From the NCBI GenBank assembly GCA_963773845.1, contig CAVZCU010000012.1, positions 124,001-188,000 on the forward strand: a stretch of DNA of 64,000 bases. Reading direction: 5' to 3'. This document shows positions 39,455 to 49,592 of the stretch, piece after piece; the first letter of the stretch is position 1; the number at the start of each line of letters is the position of its first letter. The DNA comes from SIAJ01 sp963773845. GTDB lineage: Bacteria; Planctomycetota; Planctomycetia; Gemmatales; Gemmataceae. The notes under the pieces are model-generated. The model was not told the DNA's origin. It did not search any database and was given only the letters and a program-made list of their open reading frames with translations. The translations under genes were made by a program, and so were the position numbers.

Positions 39455-39580
39455 GCAGCGAACTCAGCGGGAACGGGTTGACCAGGGTTCGAGCACCCAG
39501 TCGGCGGGACGTAACTGCGATTGTCTCTATTGTAATACGTTGACCGTCCCGCGGTCGGCAATTCTCGCACCGAGGTTGTT

Positions 39581-40477
39581 ATGAATGTGAACTGGCAAGG
39601 CGTGTTTCCCGCGGCAACAACGGAATTCAAACACGACCAATCGCTCGATCTTCCCGCGACTGCCAAACATATTGATGCAATGATCAACGCCGGCGTCCAT
39701 GGCATGATCGTTCTCGGCACGGTCGGCGAGAACTGCTCACTTGAATATCGAGAGAAGCTCGATGTCATTCGAGCCAGTCGGGAGACGATTGCGGGTCGAG
39801 TGCCGTTGCTGACCGGCGTCGCCGAGTGCACGACCGCCACCGCGTGCCGCTTTGCCCAAGATGCGCAGAAGCTGGGCGTTGATGGCCTCATGGTCCTTCC
39901 TGGCATGGTCTACAAGGCCGATGGTCGCGAGGCGATGACTCACTTCCGCACCGTCGCCAAGGCGACTGACCTGCCGATCATGATTTACAACAACCCCGTC
40001 TCCTACTCGGTGGACATCACTCCTAATATGTTCGCCGAACTGGCCGACGAGCCGAAGTTCGTAGCGATTAAGGAATCGTCTGAGAATGTTCGCCGGATTA
40101 CGGACATCAAGAACGTCTGCGGCAAGCGCTATCTGCTGTTCGCGGGCGTTGACGACCTGGCCCTGGAAAGCGTGATGCTCGGAGTCGACGGCTGGGTTTC
40201 CGGGTTGGTCAACGCGTTCCCGGCGGAGAATCGCCTGCTCTGGGACCTCGCGATGGCCGGCAAGTATGCCGAGGCGCTGAAAGTTTATCGCTGGTACACC
40301 CCGCTCTTGCATCTCGATACGCATCCGAAGCTGGTGCAGTACATCAAGCTGGCGAATGCCGAATGCGGGCTCGGCAGTGAGACGGTGCGGGCTCCGCGTT
40401 TGCCGATTGCGGGAGAAGAGCGCAACGCGGTTCAGACGATCATTCGCCAGGCCCTGGCGACACGGCCACGCGGATAG
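39581..40477 (+). CDS. Dihydrodipicolinate synthase/N-acetylneuraminate lyase-family aldolase
   Basis: A 298-residue class I aldolase. The start WQGVFPAATTEFKHDQSLDL is family-like. GVHGMIVLGTVGENCSLEYR contains the GxxGE carboxylate-binding loop, Tyr136 (MIYNNPVSY) is the proton relay, and Lys164 in FVAIKESSENVRRI would form the Schiff base. The family includes DapA, sialic-acid lyase and keto-deoxysugar aldolases. The divergent position next to the secreted cytochrome operon, rather than lysine genes, makes a sugar-acid aldolase possible, but the substrate cannot be decided. Confidence 0.87.
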   Translation: MNVNWQGVFPAATTEFKHDQSLDLPATAKHIDAMINAGVHGMIVLGTVGENCSLEYREKLDVIRASRETIAGRVPLLTGVAECTTATACRFAQDAQKLGVDGLMVLPGMVYKADGREAMTHFRTVAKATDLPIMIYNNPVSYSVDITPNMFAELADEPKFVAIKESSENVRRITDIKNVCGKRYLLFAGVDDLALESVMLGVDGWVSGLVNAFPAENRLLWDLAMAGKYAEALKVYRWYTPLLHLDTHPKLVQYIKLANAECGLGSETVRAPRLPIAGEERNAVQTIIRQALATRPRG

Positions 40478-40486
40478 CGGACGGCA

Positions 40487-40583
40487 TTCGTTGCGCACAC
40501 CCACACCCCTTTGCAACGAATTTACAATTCCTGCAACGAATCTGCAACGAACGGACCGCTTTCTGCAACGAATCTGCAACGAA
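40487..40583. repeat. Array of six GCAACGAA sites, phased
   Basis: Direct copies of GCAACGAA start at 40513, 40533, 40544, 40565 and 40576, separated by 20, 11, 21 and 11 bases, close to whole helical turns. An inverted copy, TTCGTTGC, is at 40487-40494. The array fills the 114-base gap between the aldolase gene and the end of the PEGA lipoprotein gene, which converge. It could be a protein-binding array or a remnant repeat. No CRISPR-like spacers are present. Confidence 0.75.
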
Positions 40584-40591
40584 TGGACGGC

Positions 40592-41152
40592 TTACTGTGG
40601 TCCGACCGACTTCGGCGCCGGGAGTCCAGGAATGGGTCGCGGAGGGGGCAAAGCTTCGACGGGCGGCGGCGCCGGCGGGGGCAAGCCTTTCTTGTCCCCC
40701 GGCTGACTGGCCGCTTTCTCTTTACTCACCTCGGGGTAACGCGGTTTCGGCAGGTCGCCGGTTCGGCGGCGCAGGTCTTCGCCTTCGGCTTTCAGCAATT
40801 CCAGATTAGGCACGAGCACCGGTTCCATTTCATAGAAGAGCGGCCGTTGATCGGTAATCTGGAACGGCCAGAAATTCTCGCTGAAGAAGTCGACGAGCGG
40901 ATATTCATACCACGGCGTGGAAATCGGCTGCTTCACGCGCAAAGTCTGATAGCCATCTTTCTGAAGCTGAATGTCGTAGTCGCCGTAAAAAAGGAACGGC
41001 ACATCGACCGGCGTCGGACCATACGGGACATTGTTCACGTAAACATAAGCCCCCGGCGGATTGGACTCCACGCGAAATCGCCGTTCGACGCAGCCGGTGG
41101 ATAGACCCACGACAGCGACAGCGAAGATCGCAATGGACAGACGACGAACCAT
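40592..41152 (-). CDS. PEGA-domain lipoprotein
   Basis: A 186-residue lipoprotein starting at ATG 41152. The signal peptide LSIAIFAVAVVGLSTGC ends in the lipobox STGC. A PEGA-type beta domain follows (FRVESNPPGAYVYVNNVPYG then PTPVDVPF and YDIQLQKDGYQTL). The C-terminal third is Pro/Lys-rich (GLPPPAPPPVEALPPPRPIP). PEGA domains are often found in surface proteins that bind or anchor cell-wall partners. Upstream in-frame sequence before 41152 lacks a better start. Confidence 0.82.
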   Translation of the reverse strand: MVRRLSIAIFAVAVVGLSTGCVERRFRVESNPPGAYVYVNNVPYGPTPVDVPFLFYGDYDIQLQKDGYQTLRVKQPISTPWYEYPLVDFFSENFWPFQITDQRPLFYEMEPVLVPNLELLKAEGEDLRRRTGDLPKPRYPEVSKEKAASQPGDKKGLPPPAPPPVEALPPPRPIPGLPAPKSVGPQ

Positions 41153-41359
41153 ACGGTCCCCGAGGCCGCGGGAGGATGCGGAGCGGGGATCGACATAAAT
41201 CAGGCGTGGGAAACGATCAAGAGCAAGTGGTGCGGTAAGCGGCGTAGTATAAGAAATCCCGGGGGTCGCGCCGGCTTCATGCAGCCAACGCATTGGGGCG
41301 AAGCCCGTTTAGTATTGGACGGGGCGCAAACTCGAATGCACCGAGATGGGGGTACCTCG

Positions 41360-43114
41360 ATGACTGCAATTACCTGGCGAACGGCAGTCCTGTTCTTGAC
41401 GGTCCTTGCGGCAACGAGCATTTGCAGCCTCACGAGAATGCATTCAGAAGAGCCTGACGCCGAACCTCGGAAGCAACCCGACATCGGAGAATTCGCCCGA
41501 TTTGGCGAAGATCCGGACGAACTCCGGTTCAGCGACGCTGGCTCCGGCAATACAGATGAGAGCGCGTTCGCGGAACAGCTTACGAAAGGTGATTCGGCCG
41601 AAAAACTTGCCGCTGCCCGTGCGCTTTGGCGAGGTCATAGCCGCAAGTATGCATCGGAAGTGCTGAAATATTTGGCCGGTCCCCCGCCGGGCGGCAACGA
41701 TTTTCGGGCCTTTCAGCGGAAGGTCGAGGCGGAGTTGCGGCCGGAAGCCGTTCTCCGCGAACTGAAAGAAGGCGATTACCTTTGGGGCACATGGCTTGCC
41801 TTTCTTCGGCCGCACAAGGACTATATCCCCCTCTTGCTCGACGGACTCAAAACCAAACTGGAACGGCAACCCGAGACAGTGCTCGCGTTGGGGAACAGCG
41901 GCGATGCACGAGCGCTCGAGCCACTGCTGAGAATCTTGAAGAGCGGGAAGTACCGAGAGTCGGGCGACGCGGCGAGAGCGATCGGCTACCTCGGAGACCC
42001 GAAAGCGGAGCCAGAGTTAATCAAGGCCTTGAGCAGAGATGGCTGGCCACAACTTAACGCGAGCCTGGCACTAGCCAAGTTTGGGAGCGCGAAGGCCATC
42101 CCCGCACTGGAAAAGGTGGCAAATTACAAGGGTTACACGGGGGCGATCAACACGCGGGGCGTCGCTAGGCACGCCATTGTTCGGATCGAGCGACGCACAA
42201 CAGGACCGCTTCGCTATTCGAATTTCAAACCGACTGCGATCCTCAGGGGCCACGCGGAGTTCGTTTGGAGCTTTGCCTTCAGCCCGGACGCAAAGGCTCT
42301 TGCGTCGGCGGGAGATGGCAGGTCAATCCGATTGTGGGACACGAGCAGCGGAAAATGCACGGCTGCATTTCAAGGGCGTGCTGGACAGATGCAATATGTC
42401 GCGTTTATTAACCGGGAAACCATTGTGGCCGGAGGATGGGGAGAAAGCGGCTCGATCGAAATCATGGATGCACGAACCGGAAAAGTGAGTAGCGCGATTC
42501 CGGCCGCGGATGGCGCCCTGAGTTCGATGGTGATCTCATCCGACCGGAAAAGGGTGGCAGCAAGCGGTCCCAATGCGCAAGGCGTGCGCGTCTGGGATAT
42601 CGCCACTTCCAAGGAGCTTTATTCGTTGAAGATGGCACATGAAGCCCTTGCATTTAGCCCCGACGGGAAGATGCTCGCAGTCGAGGCGAGTGATTCGATC
42701 GAACTATGGGATTTGGCGACGGGCAAGCGTAAGACCTCTTTGAGCGGCCACACCGTGGGTGCGTCATCCGCCTCATTCACCGCAGACGGTAAGACGCTCG
42801 TGAGCTGTGGCGATTGGACAATCCTGGTTTGGGATGTGCCGACCGGCAAGCTCAAGGCGACTTTCCGTGGGGATTCCGAAATCAGCAATGTTGCCATCCA
42901 TCCCGACGGCAGGTTTGCGGTTGCTGGCGAAGATGAGGGGCCAGTGAGAATCTGGGATCTCAGCACCGGCAAAACCATTGCAATTCTGAAGGCAAGAGGA
43001 GCCGTGGCACTGAGCCCCGATGGCAAGATGCTTGCAACCGGAAGCGACAACGATTACTCAATTCGTCTCTGGAATTTGTCAGAAATACTCCAAGCAGCTA
43101 AAAAGGGCAGATAA
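41360..43114 (+). CDS. Secreted HEAT- and WD40-repeat protein
   Basis: A 584-residue protein. An N-terminal hydrophobic segment (WRTAVLFLTVLAATSICSL) is a signal peptide or anchor. Residues of about 100-270 are HEAT-like (VLALGNSGDARALEPLLRIL, AARAIGYLGDPKAEPELIKA, ALAKFGSAKAIPALEKV), and residues of about 290-580 are WD40 blades (WSFAFSPDAKALASAGDGRS then IRLWDTSS, IELWDLATGKRKTSLSGH, ILVWDVPTGKLKATFRG). ATG 41360 fits the signal peptide. It is a scaffold of unknown partner, with a different architecture from the pair at 4-5.8 kb. Confidence 0.86.
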   Translation: MTAITWRTAVLFLTVLAATSICSLTRMHSEEPDAEPRKQPDIGEFARFGEDPDELRFSDAGSGNTDESAFAEQLTKGDSAEKLAAARALWRGHSRKYASEVLKYLAGPPPGGNDFRAFQRKVEAELRPEAVLRELKEGDYLWGTWLAFLRPHKDYIPLLLDGLKTKLERQPETVLALGNSGDARALEPLLRILKSGKYRESGDAARAIGYLGDPKAEPELIKALSRDGWPQLNASLALAKFGSAKAIPALEKVANYKGYTGAINTRGVARHAIVRIERRTTGPLRYSNFKPTAILRGHAEFVWSFAFSPDAKALASAGDGRSIRLWDTSSGKCTAAFQGRAGQMQYVAFINRETIVAGGWGESGSIEIMDARTGKVSSAIPAADGALSSMVISSDRKRVAASGPNAQGVRVWDIATSKELYSLKMAHEALAFSPDGKMLAVEASDSIELWDLATGKRKTSLSGHTVGASSASFTADGKTLVSCGDWTILVWDVPTGKLKATFRGDSEISNVAIHPDGRFAVAGEDEGPVRIWDLSTGKTIAILKARGAVALSPDGKMLATGSDNDYSIRLWNLSEILQAAKKGR

Positions 43115-43133
43115 CCTGGCGCAGCGTCGTTCA

Positions 43134-43418
43134 ATGTCCCAAAGTGACGACAGAAAAACAAAAATGGACCTCATCGATCTCTGGTGGAATGCCAGCCAAG
43201 GCGTCGCGATTGGCGAAGTTCGCGATCGCGTTGACCGGCTTCAAGTGCAGCGTGATATGGAAGGATGGGACTCGCAGAAATTGGCCGCCGAAGTCGTGGA
43301 ACTTCGATTGCGGCTTGGCCTCTTGGTACGACTTCTCATCAAAAAGGGCGTCGTGACCGCCGAGGAGTTTGCCAGCCTCCTGGCGGAAGTGAGGCCCAAG
43401 TCGGCGAATGAAGCGTAA
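43134..43418 (+). CDS. Small helical protein, function unknown
   Basis: A 94-residue protein beginning MSQSDDRKTKMDLIDLWWNA. The later half is amphipathic: LRLRLGLLVRLLIKKGVVTA then EEFASLLAEV. A coiled coil is likely. It starts 19 bases after the HEAT/WD40 gene stop, so the two may be cotranscribed. I do not recognise the family. Confidence 0.55.
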   Translation: MSQSDDRKTKMDLIDLWWNASQGVAIGEVRDRVDRLQVQRDMEGWDSQKLAAEVVELRLRLGLLVRLLIKKGVVTAEEFASLLAEVRPKSANEA

Positions 43419-43530
43419 ACTTGGATGGGAGAAAAGGACAGGCACGTTTACAATTCGGCTTTTTTGCGGGGACGATCGGGGAAGGTCAGGTCTTTGGCAT
43501 CAATCACCCTGCCAGAATCAAAATGCCGCC

Positions 43531-44340
43531 CTACACTTGGGGCGCGTCGGCCGTGCCGAGCTGGCGAGAGCCGACGTTCTCCTTTAGCTGGTCCACTACC
43601 GGCGCCCAGTCACCGAGGTCCGTGAGCCGCCGCAGGAACCTAGTCCCCTCGGTCGGCTGAATCCGCAGAAGGCCGACCGCCACCTCGTATTCCCCAATCT
43701 CGTCCCATTGGTAGTGGCGTCCGTCCCATTGGAGCCCGTCCGGGTGCAGCCGGAGGGGGCCGTAGGCCACCGAACCCGGACTCGATTGCCCAACATGCGA
43801 CCCGCCAGGCAGGAAGAATTTCCGCACCGCCTCCGCGGCCGCCAATTGGATTTCGGCGATCAGTTCCTCATACGCTTGGATCGTTTGCGTGCTGATGCGG
43901 AGAGCCCGCCCCTTGCGGAATTCGATGTCGGCGTAGCGGCCGGCCTTCAACTCTTCGCCCCAAACAGAGATTTCGATGGACCCGCGGTGGAGGCCGACAA
44001 ACTGGTCCCACGGGAAGCGCTTGGCGCGAAGGCCGCGGAGCCAGCGGATGCCTTCCGGTGATATGGCCACCCACCGGATCCGAATGTTCCAGATCCAAGC
44101 GGCACAAACGAACAGAAGCGTGGCTCCGCCGCCGCACGCGGCGGCGGCCCGCCGTGCGGCCGTCGGCTCCGCTCGCAGCCAGGTGCGAAATTCTTCGCTG
44201 GCCGCAAACGCACTCGCAACGCCGGCGACGGCCAGGCCCAGGAGCAGCAGGCGGACGCAGACTTTTCCGGGAGACTTGCCGAGAAAGACGATTTCGTTCC
44301 GGCGGGTACCCGGTCGAGAATCGAAGCTCGATTCGGACAT
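43531..44340 (-). CDS. Membrane protein with two PH-like beta segments, function unknown
   Basis: A 269-residue protein. The ATG at 44340 follows GGAGGT by about 6 bases. The membrane helices are VCVRLLLLGLAVAGVASAFA and AAAACGGGATLLFVCAAWIW. After them come two similar beta stretches, VAISPEGIRWLRGLRAKRFP followed by WDQFVGL, and LRLHPDGLQWDGRHYQWDEI, which resemble a pleckstrin-homology-like fold found in small bacterial membrane proteins. The substrate or ligand is unknown. Confidence 0.65.
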   Translation of the reverse strand: MSESSFDSRPGTRRNEIVFLGKSPGKVCVRLLLLGLAVAGVASAFAASEEFRTWLRAEPTAARRAAAACGGGATLLFVCAAWIWNIRIRWVAISPEGIRWLRGLRAKRFPWDQFVGLHRGSIEISVWGEELKAGRYADIEFRKGRALRISTQTIQAYEELIAEIQLAAAEAVRKFFLPGGSHVGQSSPGSVAYGPLRLHPDGLQWDGRHYQWDEIGEYEVAVGLLRIQPTEGTRFLRRLTDLGDWAPVVDQLKENVGSRQLGTADAPQV

Positions 44341-44465
44341 CAGCGGACCTCCGGGCGAGGCGGGGGCGACCGCTTCCAAGAGCTTAGCACGAAAATGACC
44401 CGGGAAGTGCCTGTCACCGGCCAGCGGAGAAACAGCGTCGCGCCTTCATGTGAAATCTGTTATCA

Positions 44466-47178
44466 CTAATCCTTCACGGCTAGCTTCAAATCTCCCAGGT
44501 TGCGATTCTCACCCGCTTTGGCCCTGATCTCCTTGGCGAATACTCCGCTGCGGCCGTTGGGCTTGAACTCGCGGAAATAGAGTTCGTAAGGAACTCCCGG
44601 AATCAGGCCGTCGAGCTGAAAGCGGCCTTTCGAGTCGGTGAATACATTGCCCACCGACACCGCGTTTGACCGATCGCCGTCAAACACGCCCGCCGCATTG
44701 ACGTCCACATGGCTGATCGGCTTGCCATTTTCGTCGACGAGTCGGCCGGTCAGCACCCCCCATCGTTCCAGTTTGAAATCGACCGGTTGCGCCGATCCAG
44801 CCCGGACGATGGCAGTTCCCGCCAATGCTCGTCCATCATGGCGAAAAGTTAAGCGCCGCGGCCGGTCCGGATGCGGCGGGCTGGCAATGAATGTGTTGCC
44901 TTGGAGCGGCGGACACCAGACTTCGCCCCGTTGTCTGAGCCCACGAACGCGCACTCCGGTCAACGGCTTGCCATCGGGATCGAGCAATCGACCGCGGACC
45001 GGTTCGACCGGCCTCAGGTCGAATCTTTGTTCCGCGGGTGGCATCTTCGGATCCACGTTGAGAAATGCGATTCCCTGAAATGGCTCCTGGTCGATGCTGG
45101 TGATGCCTCCCCCACCGATCGCAATCCAGAGCATGTCGCGCGTCGGCTTCGGACGGACGATGTCGAGCACTGAGTCGGGGGGCTTGACGCATGCCGCGGG
45201 ATAGTAGCCCTCTCGAGTTGTGAATCCCAGAAACCCGGGGCCAGGGAGAACTGCAATCGTGAACGAACCGTCGGGCCCAACGTTCACGGTTTGAGCCGCA
45301 AGCTCTCCGACCGTAATGCCGGCGACGTTAGGATTGCCCGCCAGCGCGTAGTACATGAGTTGGCCGGCGACCGGCTTGCCAGCGCTGGAATTGCGCAACC
45401 CGTCCCGAAACCGGAATGCCAGGCCGAATTTGCAAATCGATTTCGAGAGGATCGAGTCCGGCCGTGTCCGTTGCTTTTGCGGTTACAGGAAAGTATTTTG
45501 AGCCATCCGCGGGCGAAGCGTACACGGTGTAGGTTGGTCCTTTCTTATAGCCCTCCAACTGATAGCGCCCATCCTTGTCCGTCTGGGTTGTGGCCAGCCC
45601 GCCGTAGCCGGTGATCCGCAAGCCCGGAACGGGCTTCTTGGTTACTGCATCCAGGACGACGCCACTAATAAGGCGCGATGGAACAGCCGTGTAGTCGAAC
45701 GTCGCCGGATAGACTTGGGTGCGCGACGGTGTAAGCGTCTTCGCGGTGGCAATGTAAATGCTCGCATAGGCAATTGCCGGCCCGGATACTTTGAGTCGCG
45801 CCACGCGATTGGCGCCGAGACCGGTCAAGTGGAATCGGCCGTCGCGGTCGGTGGTCGCCTTGGCCGTAGCGCCGGGCGGCACGCCGTTCAGCGTGTTTTG
45901 CAACGGGCGAGGGCCGACATGAGCCAGCCATCGCACGAACGCGTTCGGGTCATCGTTCGGAAACGCTTGAACCAAAACTAATTCGACGATTGCGCCGCCA
46001 ATCGGTTTCCCTTGCAGATCCAGAATGCGCCCGCGAATTGGCACGTCGTCCTTGGCCAATTTCAGATTGAGTTCGCTGGGGGCCTCGCCTGTCCAGGACC
46101 AGGATTGCCAGCCGGCCGCAAATCCTTCAGACGATGCGAGGAGCGTTAGTTGCTCATCCGGTTTGAGGCCAGTCAATGACAATGTGAATCGCCCGTCGGC
46201 CCCCGATTGAGCGATCGGCTTTTCGGAATTCGTTTCGGTCCTCCGACGCGCGAACACTTTCGCCCCCGATACGGGCTTGCCGTCCGGATCGACGACCTGT
46301 CCGGTCACGATGGCTGCATTGTTGACGTTAGCCTCGTGTTTTTTCACTCGCGACGGAGGCGGTGGCGATTTCACTGGCTGTGCAATCGCGTTGCCTAACT
46401 GGAGCCCGATGCCGACAACCAGGGCAACCACGATTCCAAGGCCGCATGCCAACTTCCATGACGCCGCGATCAACGGCCGAACGACGCCGGACTTGGAGGC
46501 GGCGAGCGTGGCGGCCACGAGTCCACTCGGTAAGGCGGATGCGTTTCTGGCGCCCAGTGCGGCGATTAATCCGGCCGACAGGGTGATTCCGCGTTTCTCG
46601 ATCCGAAGTCGAAGCCGTTGCCGGCCGCGTTCCAGTCGGCCACGCACCTCATTGATCGACCATCCCAGTCGCCTGGCCGCCTCGTCGCGCGAGAGCCCCT
46701 GGAGATAGCAAAGAACCAGGGGCAGACGATAGCGATCCGGAAGTTGGTCGAGTTCGCCGTGCAGAATGGCACAGGCCTCGCGCCATGACGGATCGGCGGG
46801 CGGAACCGATTCGGAGCGGATTACCGTCGACTCGCGATGCTCGCGACGCAAGGTGGCTCGTCGAGCATTGCCGGCCGCTCGACGAGCGACCCGGAACAGC
46901 CAGCCGGCAACCGATGCCGATCGAATTGTCCCGGCTTTTTGATGGAGCAGTACGAAGGTGGTTTGAAAGGCATCTTCCGCGTCGGCCTCGCAGCGCGTCA
47001 CCTGACGGCAAGTTTGCAGGACCATCGGGCCATGCCGGCGGATCAACGCTTCGAAGGCTCCGGAGTCGCCATTACGCCAGTCCGCGAGAAGTTCGGCATC
47101 GGTCCGTTGGCCGATTCCCGCCGAGTGGGCGGCGACGCGCACCAAGGCACTGAGATTTGACGATTTACCGCTCATCAC
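44466..47178 (-). CDS. ECF sigma factor with membrane segment and carboxypeptidase-regulatory-like tail; one frameshift near 45408
   Basis: Residues 25-200 are an ECF sigma factor: DAFQTTFVLLHQKAGTIRSA (region 2) and LPDRYRLPLVLCYLQGLSRD then EAARRLGWSINEVRGRLE (region 4). A membrane helix follows (LACGLGIVVALVVGIGLQLG), then several beta-sandwich repeats of the carboxypeptidase-regulatory type, for example VTGQVVDPDGKPVSGAKVFA and ISGVVLDAVTKKPVPGLRIT. One extra base at about 45408 shifts the frame; skipping it continues with RNSSAGKPVAGQLMYYA and LTGRLVDENGKPISHVDVNA to the stop at 44466. About 903 residues in all. The topology suggests signalling from an extracytoplasmic domain to a promoter. 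Confidence 0.85.
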
Positions 47179-47314
47179 CGAGCCTCCGGAGTGGGATGAT
47201 ACGACACCGAGGCCACGGCGAGAGCGATCGACATGGAAAAAGCGGATCGGTCACCACCCCAAATCAGCGGTTACAATGGAGGGAACCTTTGGGTGTCGCC
47301 CGTATCCTTTCTTC

Positions 47315-49202
47315 ATGGTCCCGACTCTTACCTTCGATTTCGACATCGTCGTCGTCGGCGCCGGGCATGCCGGCGTTGAAGCGGCGATGGCGGCCGCACG
47401 CATGGGCGCGAATACGGCCCTTCTGACCATCAACGCCGACACGGTTGCCCAGATGAGCTGCAATCCGGCGATTGGCGGCGTAGCCAAGGGGCAGATCGTT
47501 CGCGAGATCGATGCGCCTCGGCGGCGTCATGGGCAAGTGCATCGATGCCAGCGGCATTCAGTTTCGCATGCTGAACGCGTCCAAGGGCCCGGCGATGCAC
47601 TCGCCGCGGGCACAGGCCGACAAGAAGCTCTACCAGTTCACCATGAAGCGCTGGGTCGAGGAACAGCCGAACCTGACGCTGCGGCAGGAGTTGGTCGAGG
47701 CGCTGGTGTTGGAAGACTTTGGCGATTCCGGCAGTCCCGCTACGCGACAAGTCGTGGGGGTCCTGGCGAATGGTGGCACGCTGTATCGGGCAAAGGCGGT
47801 GGTGCTGACGACCGGCACATTCCTCAAGGCGATCATGCACACGGGCGAGGCCAAGAGCAAGGGAGGCCGGGCCGGCGACGCGGTCTCGGAATCGCTGAGC
47901 GATTCGCTTGCCGCTTGTGGATTCCGACTGGCCCGTTTCAAGACCGGCACGCCTTGCCGGCTCAATGGACGAACCATCGACTTCTCGAAGTGCGAACTTC
48001 AGCCGGGCGATGCGAATCCGCGGCCGTTCTCGTTCAGCACCGAGCGCATTGCCGTGCCGCAGGTCGATTGCCACATCACTTATACGAACGACGCGGTTCA
48101 CGACATTATCCGGCAGAACTTGCAACGAGCCCCGATGTACTCGGGGCAGATTCATTCGCGGGGGCCACGCTATTGCCCGTCGATCGAAGACAAGGTGGTG
48201 CGTTTCGCGGACAAGGATCGGCACCAGATCTTCCTGGAGCCGGAAGGGCTGCACACCAGGGAGTATTACTGCAACGGCATCTCCACGAGCCTGCCGAAGG
48301 ACGTGCAGCAGGCGATGCTGCGGCTTATTCCGGGCCTGGAGAACGCGGAAGTAATGCGCTGGGGCTATGCCGTCGAGTACGACTACGCCCCGCCGGACCA
48401 GCTTCGGCCGACGCTGGAAACCAAGCCGGTCGAGGGACTGTTCTTCGCCGGGCAGATCAATGGGACGACGGGCTATGAAGAAGCGGCGGCTCAGGGCCTG
48501 ATGGCCGGAATCAACGCGGCGTTGAAACTGCAAGGCCGGGGACCGTTCGTGCTCGATCGCAGCCAGGCGTATATCGGCGTGCTGATCGACGATCTGGTCA
48601 GCAAGGGGGTCGATGAGCCGTATCGCATGTTCACTTCGCGGGCCGAGTATCGGCTTTCGCTGCGGCACGACAACGCGGATCGCCGTTTGACGCGCGTTCG
48701 GCCGCGACGTCGGGAGCGTCAGTCATCCGGAATGGGAACGATTTGAGACAGAAGGAGCATGGGATCGCTGAGTTGTTTGCCTATCTGCGCGAACACAAAC
48801 ATGCACGGGGAGACGCTGGAGAAGTGGCTGCGGCGGACGGACGTCGATTGGGAGATTTTGTGCGACATGCACCCGCTCCTCAGGAGTCTTCCGGGCGACA
48901 TAGGTCTTATACGTCCCATGGGTTCCATTGGTCCTAGTGAGTTGGCTTCAGTCATCGAGCAAGTCGTTCTGGAATGCAAGTACGCCGGCTATGTGGGCCG
49001 GCAGGCGGAGCAAGTCGAGCGGTTTCAGAAGATGGAGACGCGCGCGATTCCGGCGAACTTCGATTACGCGGCGATCACTCAATTGCGGTTGGAGGCGAGA
49101 GAGAAGCTTTCGCGAATTCGTCCGGCCAACATCGGACAGGCGGGTCGCGTGAGTGGCATCACCCCGGCCGATCTGGCAGTGCTGTTGCTTTACCTGCGCT
49201 AA
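47315..49202 (+). CDS. mnmG: tRNA uridine-5-carboxymethylaminomethyl modification enzyme MnmG, with four frameshifts
   Basis: MnmG with MnmE adds a carboxymethylaminomethyl group to U34 of some tRNAs using FAD. The N-terminus FDIVVVGAGHAGVEAAMAAA and MSCNPAIGGVAKGQIVREID are the FAD motifs. One extra C near 47516 breaks the frame before LGGVMGKCIDASGIQFRMLN, and the rest is typical (LKTGTPC-like RFKTGTPCRLNGRTIDFSKC, RPTLETKPVEGLFFAGQING). Three more one-base shifts near 48690, 48745 and 48800 are needed to join SRAEYRLSLRHDNADRRLT, ELFAYLREHK, MHGETLEKWLRRTDVDWEIL and IGQAGRVSGITPADLAVLLL. The total of 1,888 bases fits a normal 628-residue MnmG. Confidence 0.9.
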
Positions 49203-49317
49203 TCGGGTATGGGCCGCTCCGGTTGACGGCATGAGCCGCGTGGAACCGGATTTTGGGGTTTCAAAGTAATCCGCGCCCTGGCGTGGGGACCAATAATCCC
49301 CACGCGATGTATGCGAA

Positions 49318-49536
49318 CTACTTCGGGACTTGGACTGTTACTATTGCCGTGTCCAGGTAAAATGGGAAAGTCGGGTCAACTGCGACCCGCGGTTCGTCGA
49401 TATAGATTAGGACACGGCAGGATGCTGTTTGTTCCCGCGGAAAGGTCATAGGGACTGTCGGGACCAAGATCCGCAGGCTGCGGAAGATAGTCAGGCTGAA
49501 CTGGACGAACGGGAATGGATAATTCGGATCGTTCAG
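49318..49536 (-). pseudogene. Short protein remnant, function unknown
   Basis: On the minus strand a 72-codon open frame (after a TAG at 49537-49539) reads like real protein: LNDPNYPFPFVQFSLTIF, then LVPTVPMTFPREQTASC, then RVLIYIDEPRVAVDPTFPFY and LDTAIVTVQVPK to a TAG at 49318-49320. It has no good start codon and its 5' side is occupied by a dispersed repeat, so it may be the end of a gene that lost its head. I do not recognise the family. Confidence 0.3.
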
Positions 49537-49592
49537 CTAACCCACGAGGGTTGGCGTTGACCGAATCCGCAAGACAGGTAGAATCCCCGTCG
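49535..49592. repeat. Dispersed repeat fragment upstream of the regulator gene
   Basis: The stretch with ACCCACGAGGGTTGGCGTTG and then GACCGAATCCGC and AAGACAGGTAGAATCCC gives TGILPVLRIRSTPTLVG on the minus strand. I recall this pattern from dispersed repeats in planctomycete genomes rather than from a gene. The rest of the gap 49203-49845 shows no gene apart from a hairpin at 49281-49305 (GCGTGGGGA with TCCCCACGC) and a possible remnant at 49318-49536. Confidence 0.45.

Noticed and set aside
40487..40583. Possible CRISPR array
   Set aside because: The unit is only 8 bases, spacers are 3-13 bases and no cas gene is nearby.
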